Source of the DNA: Sulfurospirillum diekertiae
GTDB taxonomy: Bacteria; Campylobacterota; Campylobacteria; Campylobacterales; Sulfurospirillaceae
NCBI RefSeq assembly: GCF_011769985.2
Contig: NZ_CP039734.2
Span: forward strand, 992,001-1,056,000
Length of the DNA: 64,000 nt
Reading direction: 5' to 3'
Shown here: in pieces, positions 18,025-26,046 of the stretch
Position numbering within the stretch: position 1 is the stretch's first letter
How the letters are laid out: each line of letters starts with the position of its first letter
The notes under the pieces: model-generated
The model's input: the letters and a program-made list of their open reading frames with translations, nothing else
What the model was told of the DNA's origin: nothing
Databases searched by the model: none
Translations under genes and position numbers: made by a program

Positions 18025-18716
18025 TGTTAATCCTTTTTTGAGAAGTTTGATAGATAAAGCTATAGATTTCTGCGCACAAAAGTAAGCAGATAAATATAAC
18101 GCCAACATAGGTGTAGCCGCCAAGTGCGCTAAGGAGCCCACCACCGCCTGCGATCCAGCCTGTTAAGACCATGATCATTCCTAAAAGCCGTAAATTTCCT
18201 AACTTTGAGAGTCGTTTGAGAATGACAAAGTTATAGTACGAAATCACAAAAGGGTACACCATGCTCAAAAGCACCGCTTCGCGCGAGGCATAGAGCATGT
18301 AACTTAGGGCAAACAAAGAGACAATGATAAACGAATGATGCTCTTTGAGGGTATCACGAAGCAGATACGCTGCGCCCATTCCCACTAAATGAAATACCAA
18401 AATGATGTGCCATGTTTGGGCTCTCCAGATAGACATGTCAGGACTGCGTGAAAGCGTTTCAAAAAGATTAGCATCTAAAAATGCCCAAATCGCCATCGAT
18501 AAAACCGCATAAACACTCAAACTCTGCGACTCAATCTCGACCCTATGCTCTGGCAAACGGTGAATAAAAAAGCTACATGTAAAGGCAACCAAAGAGAGTG
18601 CAATGGCGAGATTGCCTCGTAAAAGTGGTGCATAAGTAAAAAGTGCTGTCGAAATGGCATAGGTAACACCAAGGGCGATGGCGATTTCCGTATAGCGACC
18701 TTTGGTAAATTTAATA

Positions 18717-19630
18717 GACATCTTGCAAAACTCAAATAAAAGGCACTAAAAATGCTTGGCAAGAGGCATGAAAAAATATGAACAAATGCAAAAGCATAAA
18801 CCCAAAGATTTTAAGCGCCATATTGGCGTTAATGAAGAGACATTTAACGCAATGATAGAGGTGTTTAGGCAATACGATGAGAATCGTAAAAAAGGATTAG
18901 GTGTAGGAGGGAGGAGATCTCTTTCACCAGAAAATAAAGTACTTTTGATGCTTGGCTATTATCGTGAGTATCGCACCCTTGAACATATTGGATTTGATTA
19001 TGGTGTGAGTGAATCAACGGCTTCAAGGATTGTATGTGAAGTAGAAGAAGTGTTGATTAAGTCTGGTAGATTTTCATTGCCAAGCAAGAGAGAACTCTAT
19101 AAAAGTGATGTTGCCCTCTCTTTTGTTGTCATTGATGCGACAGAAACGCCTTGTCAAAGACCCAAAAAAAGCAAAGAGAGTACTACTCAGGTAAGCAAAA
19201 GCGTCATACCCTTAAAGGACAGATTGTGATTGATAAAGAGGAGAGGATTATGTGTGTGCATACCGCTAAAGGTACGACACATGATTTTAGACTGTTTCAA
19301 GAATCTAATCTCCCCTTGATGCCCAAGACCTGTGTTTATGTTGATTTGGGATATCTGGGTATTGCCAAAGAACATAGCCATTGTCAAATTCCCCATAAAG
19401 CCTCCAAACTTCATCCTTTGAGTGAGGAGCAAAAAGAGGAAAACAGACAAAAAGCAAGTGCTAGAATATGTGTTGAACATGTGAATGCTAAAATCAAAAC
19501 ATTTCAGATACTCACCCAAAAATACAGAAACAGAAGAAAACGATTCAATCTACGCTTTAATTTGATATGTGGATTAATCAACTTTGACCGTGGTTTTGCT
19601 GTGGAATACAAATGAGTTTTGCAAGATGTC
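18717..19630 (+). mobile_element. IS5-family-like insertion sequence, 914 bp
   Basis: Perfect 18 bp terminal inverted repeats: GACATCTTGCAAAACTCA at 18717-18734 and its complement at 19613-19630. They are flanked by direct repeats TAATA (18712-18716 and 19631-19635), a 5 bp target duplication that could also be read as TA only. One transposase is encoded in two overlapping frames. The clean ends and intact repeats indicate a recent insertion. Confidence 0.9.
18768..19615 (+). CDS. IS5-type DDE transposase, two frames joined by a probable -1 frameshift
   Basis: The first frame (to 19229) encodes an N-terminal helix-turn-helix-like part and the first catalytic Asp (VVIDATETP). The second frame (from about 19151 to 19615) carries the second Asp (VYVDLGYLG) and the Glu (VEHVNAKIK). 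The frames are offset by -1 and meet at a run of seven A after CCC (19164-19170), followed by G, a classic slippery site. A -1 shift gives the usual IS5 sequence QRPKK-QREYYSGKQKRHTLK. A TTG at 18756 is an alternative start. Intact catalytic residues suggest a functional element. Confidence 0.85.
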
Positions 19631-19926
19631 TAATAAGTAACGGTGCGCTCATACCAAGGCTAACGCCAAGAGCTCCCAAAACCACAAGGTTTAACGAAGG
19701 GTAAAAAAGTGAACAAAATGCTTGAAGCCCCACAAAAAAGATGATCTTCTTTTGATCGGAATTGAGCCAACCAAACGAGCGGTACACCAGTAAACTTCCC
19801 AGCACACCCCCTAAAGGAAGGGTAAAGAAGGCTTGAATGTTGGAGTGAAACACTTCGATAATTCCCGTTTGCGCGATAAGTAAGTAGTAGCAAAACTCAC
19901 TCGCAACAAAGAGTGTAAAGAGGACA

Positions 19927-21504
19927 TTAAACATAAAGACTCCTTTCAAATTTTGCTTGAAAAATGACATAAATGGACGCAAATGCAAGGTCGTAAACAG
20001 CGATCAGCATCGCTTCAACGCCTAGTTGATGGGAAAGGTAAAGCGATAAAAACATCGCAGAAACAGCAATGCGGTTAAAGGCACTTAGTTTGGCAAGCAT
20101 GTGCGCATAGGGTGGTTGCGTTAATCCAAAAAGGTGAAGAATCCCCGTCGTTGTCATAAATGCAAAGACGACGTACTCATACTTTCCCTCAAAACCAAAG
20201 CCTAAAAGTGGATAGAGTGTGTCAGCAAAGATAAACAAAAAGATACCGCCCAGTGCATCGGAGAGAAAACCTGTTAAATGATACAGTCTTAAAGCATCGA
20301 ATTTTTCAATTCTTAGTCCTAATTGTGGGTAGAAAAAACCAGTCGTGACCAAAATAATAAACAGTCCACAGAGCATCCTGATTGTCCACAAAAGGCTAAT
20401 ATCTGCTTGAATAAAGCCTGCTTCCATCATACCCGCCATGGAAAGAGCGATGAGCATAAGAGCAAAACCCAGTGTGTAAAAGAGCACAAAAGAGCGTTGG
20501 TTGAGCTTTTTAAGATAGGGTGAAACCACCGCCATTGCCATGAAGAAGACTCCCACACCCATAGCGATGTGCGCATGCGCAACAATGAGGTCATTGCGGT
20601 GGAACAACCATCGAAGCGTTGGTATAAACAAGATGTTTCCCTCAACATCCACAAACAAAAAGGAGTAGATCGAAATGACTAAGAAAGGGTTGTTTTTAAA
20701 GGTGATGTTGGCATCTTTAAGCCATTTGAGCAGGAGAGGAACATAACAAAAGGTCAGGTACTGAAAAAACCATTCTTGGTTGTAGCTAAGCTCGCCTATC
20801 AAAATGCGATGCGCGACAGAGCCGATGTAGCCCACAAGAGGAATGATCCACATAGCGTGGTATTTTGCGACAAACGTCTCTTTGGCATGCAGTTTAATCA
20901 GCAAGTAAAAAATAGGAATCAGTGTAAAACTCATCCCCAGCGTGTTATCACCATGCGGTCCTTGAATCGTCTTTTCCACTTGTCCGATGATGGGATTCAT
21001 CAACACTAAAAGGGCGATGGGAGAAGCGATGACAAGGTATAAAGAGACTTTGATCCATAACGGTATGACCTTGTAGACTTTGATGTAGTCATACAGCGCT
21101 AAGATGTAAAAAAGTCCTGAAAAGGCGAGAATAAAGTTAAGCTCATAGGCAAAGTCGTAAAAAACCAGTCCACGATGCACACCCATCAAAAGACTTAGCG
21201 TCATAAAGACTAAGAAAATACACCAAAGCGTAAAGTAGATTTTCAGTTTTTCAAGCCCTTTTTCACTGTGAATATGCTCCTTTTCCATTAAAACAAATGG
21301 CAAAAAGGAGAGCATCAACGGTACAAAACCATAGAGCATCAACGAGACATGCACGCTTCTCGCATTGGGAGCCGTAATGATGGAAGAGGGCAGAAAATAA
21401 CCCAATAGGTTGAGTGAATACTCAAATCCAAATGCCAAACCGAGCACTAAAAAAAGTGAGCTTACGGCAAAGGCTTTTTGTATAAAACTAGAGAATTTTT
21501 CCAT
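19927..21504 (-). CDS. Divergent haem-copper-oxidase-like (CcoN/NorB-type) membrane protein
   Basis: 525 residues, about 12-14 membrane helices. Helix II has the low-spin haem His pattern (SVHVSLMLYGFVPLML). A GPHGDNTLGMSF segment matches the CuB-ligand helix VI of CcoN. Helix X carries the AHAHIAMGVG pair. The helix VII pair, HH in oxidases, reads AHR, so one CuB ligand appears missing. It could be a nitric oxide reductase or oxidase relative with a changed metal site; I cannot assign its reaction. The gene overlaps the ABC ATPase gene upstream by 17 bases and the split membrane protein gene downstream by 8 bases. No cytochrome c subunit gene is adjacent. Confidence 0.7.
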   Translation of the reverse strand: MEKFSSFIQKAFAVSSLFLVLGLAFGFEYSLNLLGYFLPSSIITAPNARSVHVSLMLYGFVPLMLSFLPFVLMEKEHIHSEKGLEKLKIYFTLWCIFLVFMTLSLLMGVHRGLVFYDFAYELNFILAFSGLFYILALYDYIKVYKVIPLWIKVSLYLVIASPIALLVLMNPIIGQVEKTIQGPHGDNTLGMSFTLIPIFYLLIKLHAKETFVAKYHAMWIIPLVGYIGSVAHRILIGELSYNQEWFFQYLTFCYVPLLLKWLKDANITFKNNPFLVISIYSFLFVDVEGNILFIPTLRWLFHRNDLIVAHAHIAMGVGVFFMAMAVVSPYLKKLNQRSFVLFYTLGFALMLIALSMAGMMEAGFIQADISLLWTIRMLCGLFIILVTTGFFYPQLGLRIEKFDALRLYHLTGFLSDALGGIFLFIFADTLYPLLGFGFEGKYEYVVFAFMTTTGILHLFGLTQPPYAHMLAKLSAFNRIAVSAMFLSLYLSHQLGVEAMLIAVYDLAFASIYVIFQAKFERSLYV

Positions 21505-22114
21505 CTTTTACCTCGATAATTTTGTCTGCATAATCCGATACATGGCGATCATGTGTCGCAATGATGATCGTTGTGCCACTTTTGGAGAGTGTTTTAAAAA
21601 GTTCATAGATTGTCTGTGAATTGCGTGAGTCTAGGTTGCCTGTGGGTTCATCGGCAAAGATGATTTTGGGCGTATTCACAAGAGCTCGCACGATGGCGGC
21701 ACGCTGGCGTTGACCGCCAGAAATCTCATCGGGGTATTTATTTTTGATTGCTTCAATACCACATTGTTTAAAGAGCGTATCCATGTAGCTGCTTTTTTTA
21801 TGAATAGCGGCGAGTTTGATGTTTTCCAAAATCGTTAAATAGCCGATGAGGTAGTGAAACTGAAAGATAAACCCCACCTCTTTTTGACGAAACGCATCAA
21901 TGTCTTTAATAAGCGTGTACGCCTTGCCTTCAAAAAAGAGCTCACCATGGCTTGGACGAAGTAAAGAAGAGAGAATGGAAAGAAGCGTCGATTTACCACT
22001 ACCACTTTCCCCCACAATGGCGATAAATTCACCTTTTTTGGCCTCAAAATTGACATTATCAAGCGCTAAATCATTTTTATAGTAATGGGTAATGCCACCC
22101 GCTTGAAGAATCAT
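21488..22114 (-). CDS. ABC transporter ATP-binding protein (LolD/MacB type)
   Basis: 208 residues with Walker A GESGSGKST, Q loop (FIFQFHYLI), signature SGGQRQRAAI, Walker B IIFADEPTGNLDS and the switch His (IIATHD). This is the MacB/LolD class that powers FtsX-type permeases working on periplasmic or membrane substrates rather than classical import. It overlaps the permease gene by 4 bases (ATGA) and the haem-copper-oxidase-like gene by 17 bases. The pair may export or deliver a cofactor for the neighbouring membrane proteins; this is inferred from operon context. Confidence 0.9.
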   Translation of the reverse strand: MILQAGGITHYYKNDLALDNVNFEAKKGEFIAIVGESGSGKSTLLSILSSLLRPSHGELFFEGKAYTLIKDIDAFRQKEVGFIFQFHYLIGYLTILENIKLAAIHKKSSYMDTLFKQCGIEAIKNKYPDEISGGQRQRAAIVRALVNTPKIIFADEPTGNLDSRNSQTIYELFKTLSKSGTTIIIATHDRHVSDYADKIIEVKDGKIL

Positions 22115-23190
22115 AGTGCACCCCTTTGAATAAGGATGATCGGGTCGATCTTTGAAGCACTATATGCTGGCAACAGTGCGCCTAAAAGCGCCATAAAAAG
22201 CGAGAAGCCAAAGACGCTTAAAATCGTCTCTAGGCTTAGCTCACCATTGACATAGCCTTGAAATTTCTCGATGTGTGCGATCATAAACAGAAGCACTTTG
22301 GAAAGCAGAAGTGCCGAGATGAAGCCAACACAAGTGATAATAAACGTCTCACCCACGACCATTGTCATAATGAAATTAGACGACTTCCCAATGGCTCTTA
22401 AAATGCCAAATTCACTGCGACGTTCATTGATCGTGATGCTAATGAGGCTCGCAATGCCAAGCAATCCCATTAAAAATGCCACTGCGCTGATAACATTTGC
22501 GGAGGTTTCGATGATCTTAAATTGATTGTAATTGTCCACAAACTCGTGTGTGGTTTTTGCTTCGATGTCTGGGGTTAGCGCGTTGATATGCTCTATCAAT
22601 TCTTCGACATCTGTCTCTTTATTGATGCTCACCAGTAAGATAGACGCTTCTTTGTTAAAGATGGCACTGGCGTCTTCACGGTTTAAGACGGCTCCACCAT
22701 CTTCAAAGCCGACACCGTTTTCAAAGATGCCTGAAACGTTGAAGGTTTTGTTGGAGATCGAGACGGATTTGGGTGAATGAAGGCGTGCATTGATGTTTTT
22801 ACCCAAAATGACTTCGCCCTTTTTGGGGTAAGCACCTTCTGTGAGCGCATAGGTTTTAAAACGATTTTCACTCACACCGTAAATCGCAGCGATAGGGAGT
22901 TCGTTGATAGGGCTTGCCCCTAGAATGATCGCATACACATCATTAACGCCTGCAATGTTTTGAATCTTATCGCTAAGCGAAGCGTTCACATCGCTGAAAA
23001 AGGTATCGGCGATTTTGGCTTGCGTGACGATGATGTCGCCTTCGGTTTTAAGCATCGTAGAGTACATGCCGATGATGCCCCGTGAAATCGAGGTTATCAT
23101 AAAGATAGCCGTGATCGCAACGGTGATGCTCGTATAAATCAAAAAGGTTTTAAAGCGGTTGCGATTCAGCGCTTTAACGAAAAGTGACAT
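22111..23190 (-). CDS. FtsX/MacB-type ABC transporter permease
   Basis: About 359 residues: one N-terminal helix (FLIYTSITVAITAIFMITSI), a periplasmic MacB-PCD-like domain of about 200 residues and three C-terminal helices (AVAFLMGLLGIASLISI; FIITCVGFISALLLSKVL; GFSLFMALLGALLPAYSA) with the FtsX ending. ATG 23190 follows AAGGAAA; an upstream TTG at 23193 is less likely. It is the first gene of the minus-strand operon running to 16042. Substrate unknown. Confidence 0.88.
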   Translation of the reverse strand: MSLFVKALNRNRFKTFLIYTSITVAITAIFMITSISRGIIGMYSTMLKTEGDIIVTQAKIADTFFSDVNASLSDKIQNIAGVNDVYAIILGASPINELPIAAIYGVSENRFKTYALTEGAYPKKGEVILGKNINARLHSPKSVSISNKTFNVSGIFENGVGFEDGGAVLNREDASAIFNKEASILLVSINKETDVEELIEHINALTPDIEAKTTHEFVDNYNQFKIIETSANVISAVAFLMGLLGIASLISITINERRSEFGILRAIGKSSNFIMTMVVGETFIITCVGFISALLLSKVLLFMIAHIEKFQGYVNGELSLETILSVFGFSLFMALLGALLPAYSASKIDPIILIQRGAL

Positions 23191-23267
23191 CAATAGAATT
23201 TCCTTACGAGTTATAATTTAATGACAATTTTAGATGAATAAGATGAATTGAGTATGAATTTATATAA

Positions 23268-23285
23268 GACTTCTTGCAGAACTCT
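23268..23285. repeat. Relic inverted-repeat end of an IS related to the 914 bp element
   Basis: GACTTCTTGCAGAACTCT matches the terminal repeat of the IS at 18717 in 15 of 18 positions. No transposase or second end is nearby. It abuts the dispersed repeat at 23285, suggesting that an old insertion decayed here. Confidence 0.4.
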
Positions 23286-23369
23286 TGACACGTTTTAAAA
23301 GTAAAGCTTTAAAAACTACGTTAACACTGTGTTTTCTTCGGCAGAAAGCCCTTGCACCTTTGGTGCTTA
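23285..23369 (+). repeat. Dispersed intergenic repeat, copy 1
   Basis: About 85 bp, closely similar (roughly three quarters identical, ungapped over long blocks) to the reverse complement of 37897-37983. It contains a hairpin around GTTTTAAA / TTTAAAAAC, a TTTTCTTCGGCAGAAA motif and a GCACC TTT GGTGC hairpin. It lies between the permease gene and the exonuclease gene and is followed by a near-copy of the TTTACATGTAAA palindrome. Confidence 0.75.
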
Positions 23370-23456
23370 GACTTTTTGCAAAAAGTCTCTTACATGTAAA
23401 AGAGTTAAAAGCTAGTTTGACGTACAATGAAACCCATATAACGATGAAGGTGCGCC

Positions 23457-24341
23457 ATGAAGATTATTGTATTAGATACCGAAACGACAGGCATGCTTGA
23501 AAAAGACCGCATCTGCCAGCTCAGTTATTTAGTGATGAATGAAGAGTTTGAGATAGAGGAAATTCATAACGACCTTTGCACACCACCCCTTCCGATCTCG
23601 TTCGAAGCGATGGCGATTCACCACATTACCCCTGAAATGGTTGAAGGTGAGCCAACGTGCGTGCAAACCAAAGCTTATAAAAGACTGTGTGAACTCAACA
23701 TACCAATCAACATCATCGTCATTCAAAATGCTGCGTTTGATCTTGGTATGCTTGCCAAAGAGGGCTTTAGCTCACAGATGAATCTCATCGACACCTTTCG
23801 CATTTTACGTGCCTACTATCCGCTTGAGGGCTCATTTAGCTTACAGTTTAAACGCTACCAATGGGGACTCTACAAAGAAGAAGAGGAGTTGGCTCAAAAG
23901 CTTAGCATTACCATCAAGGCACATGACGCACTGGGAGATGTTATCGTACTCAAACACCTCTTTGAACGCCTGTGTGAAGAACACTCCATACCCAAAATGA
24001 TTCTTCTCTGCTCCGAGCCTATCATCTTAAGTTACATTCCTTATGGAAAAAACAAAGGCAAAAAGTTTGTCGATGTTGCAAAAACCGATCGCCAAGACCT
24101 CCACTACATGCTAAACGCCAACGGACTAGACGCCGATGTCAAAGCCTCTATACTCCACGCCCTAGATGCTACAAAAGAGAACGTCACTCTAACCATCAGC
24201 TTCGGTAAATACGCAGGCAAAACGCCCGAGGAAGTTTTAGAGCTTGATCGTAACTATCTTGTATGGATGGTGACTAAGATGGATAACCTGAATGCAGAAC
24301 TCAAAGAGGCGATCGAGAAAGTTTTAGTGTCGTATCCGTAG
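23457..24341 (+). CDS. DnaQ-like 3'-5' exonuclease with two ExoX C-terminal-type domains
   Basis: 294 residues. Residues 1-170 are a DEDD exonuclease: VLDTETTG (Asp/Glu pair), IQNAAFDLGML (second Asp) and HDALGDV (His/Asp of the HxxxD motif). Two copies of a short domain follow: YIPYGKNKGKKFVDV with LHYML (about 200-225) and ISFGKYAGKTPEEVLELD with YLVWMV (about 250-280). This GKxxGKxxxEV motif is the C-terminal domain of exodeoxyribonuclease X. Likely a DNA repair or trimming nuclease. AAGG lies about seven bases before the ATG. Confidence 0.85.
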   Translation: MKIIVLDTETTGMLEKDRICQLSYLVMNEEFEIEEIHNDLCTPPLPISFEAMAIHHITPEMVEGEPTCVQTKAYKRLCELNIPINIIVIQNAAFDLGMLAKEGFSSQMNLIDTFRILRAYYPLEGSFSLQFKRYQWGLYKEEEELAQKLSITIKAHDALGDVIVLKHLFERLCEEHSIPKMILLCSEPIILSYIPYGKNKGKKFVDVAKTDRQDLHYMLNANGLDADVKASILHALDATKENVTLTISFGKYAGKTPEEVLELDRNYLVWMVTKMDNLNAELKEAIEKVLVSYP

Positions 24342-24537
24342 AGTTTATATGAAAATAATAGTGAGTTTATAAAAATTTGAGAGGGTGCAAGGGGTAGACT
24401 TTGAAAATAAGGAGTGGAAAAAAAGTTTAAAGATTAACTCAACTCTTTTTTATGTCTAGGCTATTTTCGATAAACTTTGAATAATGACCCTTTATTTTCA
24501 TTGATTATTTTTAACCTTATAGTTTTTTTTCATAGTG

Positions 24538-24546
24538 TGATATAAT
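24538..24546 (+). promoter_or_regulatory. Extended -10 promoter
   Basis: TGATATAAT at 24538-24546, 28 bases upstream of the ATG at 24574, within a very AT-rich stretch. It fits an extended -10 element. The 230 bp before the gene otherwise hold nothing that I recognise. Confidence 0.4.
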
Positions 24547-24573
24547 TTTTTTAATACGCTTATAGGGGGCATA

Positions 24574-25044
24574 ATGGCAGAAGATAAAGATTTGAATAAT
24601 AGTTTAAAAATAGAGCAAGAAAAATATTATTACAACTTAAATATTGAATCTTTTAAAGCATTACTTGAAAGTGGTAAAAATGCTATGAGGGCTCCAATGC
24701 TAATAAATTCAGGTGCTTCTATTGCAATGCTGACATTTATAACAAAACTTATGGCGGATGAAAATATATCACTAGCAAAAGATTTGTCTCTTTATCTTGC
24801 TTTATACGTAATCGGAGTATTTTGTGCTGCAGTATCTTATGGTATAACATACTTTACTCAGCTCTATAATTATAAAGTTGTTGAAAAGCTTACAGGTAAA
24901 ATAAAAGTTTATGATAGAAAATCTCAAACTATCGGAAAGCGTATTAACATAATTAGCATGATTTTAGTATTTGCTTCTTTTACTTTATTTGCTTATTCAA
25001 GTTTAAAATTTTATTGCTTCATTCAATCATACCAAATAAGTTAG
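24574..25044 (+). CDS. Small membrane protein of unknown function, AT-rich
   Basis: 156 residues. A polar N terminus (1-35) precedes membrane helices at about 45-62 (LINSGASIAMLTFITKLM), 73-97 (LYLALYVIGVFCAAVSYGITYF) and 128-150 (IISMILVFASFTLFAYSSL). Codon use is more AT-rich than in neighbouring genes (many AAA, ATA, TTA), and both sides are non-coding, consistent with acquired DNA. The strong ribosome binding site AGGGGGC supports ATG 24574. The helix layout recalls small SLATT-like effector membrane proteins, but no assignment is claimed. Confidence 0.6.
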   Translation: MAEDKDLNNSLKIEQEKYYYNLNIESFKALLESGKNAMRAPMLINSGASIAMLTFITKLMADENISLAKDLSLYLALYVIGVFCAAVSYGITYFTQLYNYKVVEKLTGKIKVYDRKSQTIGKRINIISMILVFASFTLFAYSSLKFYCFIQSYQIS

Positions 25045-25067
25045 GAAAGAAGAAAAAGGGGTCAGGA

Positions 25068-25805
25068 TTAAATTTTTAACTTTTTTCCCAACTCTTCCTT
25101 TACATGTAAAAGCAACGTCTCAAAATCTTCAAAATACCCAAGTGAGCGTTTACGCAGTTCTGCTTCATCATTTTTTGCGTATGTATCGAAGATCGTTATA
25201 ACTTCGATGCCTGCATTATGTGCTGCTTCAACTCCTACCAAAGAGTCCTCAACAACTAAGCACTCATGAGGTTCTGCTTTAAGTTCTTGCATGATGACGT
25301 AGTGCACTTCAGGGTGGGGTTTTATTTTACGCACGACTTCTCGCCCTAAGATCAGGGAAAATGTTTTTTCAAAATCTACTTTTTGTCTCATGGCATTATT
25401 TTCATGAATGTAGATATTTAGATTATTTTGACTGGTGGTGCTGGCGATGACGAGCTGATAGCCTTGCTCCTTAAGGTAGTGCAATAGCGTATGTGCATTT
25501 GGTTTGAAGTCGATGACATTTTTGAGATAGTGCTGAGCAATGGCATAGCGCATGGCGCGGATCTCTTCTTTGGACAAGGTGGCATTGTAAGTTTGTGCTA
25601 AAAAGTTGCAGTATGCTAGGTACGCATCTTGGGTATGGCTAAACGTGCGTAAAAGTTCATCGCGTCGTTGTTGGATGTTTTCTTCAGGTAAAGTCTCTCC
25701 GCCAAGACGCGCTATAAGCTCTTTATCGACAGCGTTCCAGATGCCAACCGAATCAATGAGCGTGCCATCCATATCGAAGATGATGACTTTTTTTTGATGA
25801 AACAT
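25068..25805 (-). CDS. HAD-superfamily phosphatase (beta-phosphoglucomutase-like)
   Basis: About 245 residues with HAD motif I FDMDGTLIDS, motif II ASTTS, a Lys in RKIKPHPE and motif IV VVEDSLVGVEAA. The helical cap of the PGM-like subfamily lies between motifs I and II. Probably a sugar-phosphate or nucleotide phosphatase. ATG 25805 is chosen because AAGG lies seven bases upstream and the HAD motif normally begins within ten residues of the start; an in-frame start at 25856 is less likely. A TTTACATGTAAA copy near the 3' end encodes LHVK. Confidence 0.87.
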   Translation of the reverse strand: MFHQKKVIIFDMDGTLIDSVGIWNAVDKELIARLGGETLPEENIQQRRDELLRTFSHTQDAYLAYCNFLAQTYNATLSKEEIRAMRYAIAQHYLKNVIDFKPNAHTLLHYLKEQGYQLVIASTTSQNNLNIYIHENNAMRQKVDFEKTFSLILGREVVRKIKPHPEVHYVIMQELKAEPHECLVVEDSLVGVEAAHNAGIEVITIFDTYAKNDEAELRKRSLGYFEDFETLLLHVKEELGKKLKI

Positions 25806-26046
25806 AAGAATCCTTGAGGCGTTTTTATTGTTAAATTTTTGCCCATTGAGAGTCATTGTATATTTTTATGAAGAAAACGTCAAATCTTAGCGTCATCAAG
25901 ATGAAAAAACAGTTTACATGTAAAGATTTTAGTGACGTTTTAAGCGTCGATAGCGAAGGGTTGTTTGGTGAAATTACGTAGAGCTTTTCTTTAAGTTTGG
26001 TTGTGTTAGCATGAATGCAATGTTCCTTTATGGGAGGATCAAAAGA

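Larger units (their letters stand above)
18014..19934 (-). pseudogene. Multi-pass membrane protein gene interrupted by an IS element
   Basis: Two minus-strand fragments flank the IS. The 5' fragment (19934-19631) starts at ATG 19934 after AAGGAG and encodes three to four membrane helices, ending PLLI. The 3' fragment (18711-18014) resumes at KFTKGRYTEIAIALG and encodes about seven more helices. Removing the IS and one copy of the 5 bp duplication TAATA joins them in frame into 333 codons plus stop (1002 bases). The intact protein had about 10-11 helices, MFS-like in pattern but not assigned. It lay between the haem-copper-oxidase-like gene (8-base overlap) and yceI (11-base overlap). The IS end supplies an ATG that opens the 3' fragment as a separate frame from 18721. 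Confidence 0.8.

Noticed and set aside
25058-25075. GGGGTCAGGATTAAA as part of a REP/RAYT-type element
   Set aside because: Only one short motif is visible, with no hairpin pair or transposase nearby; too little to call.
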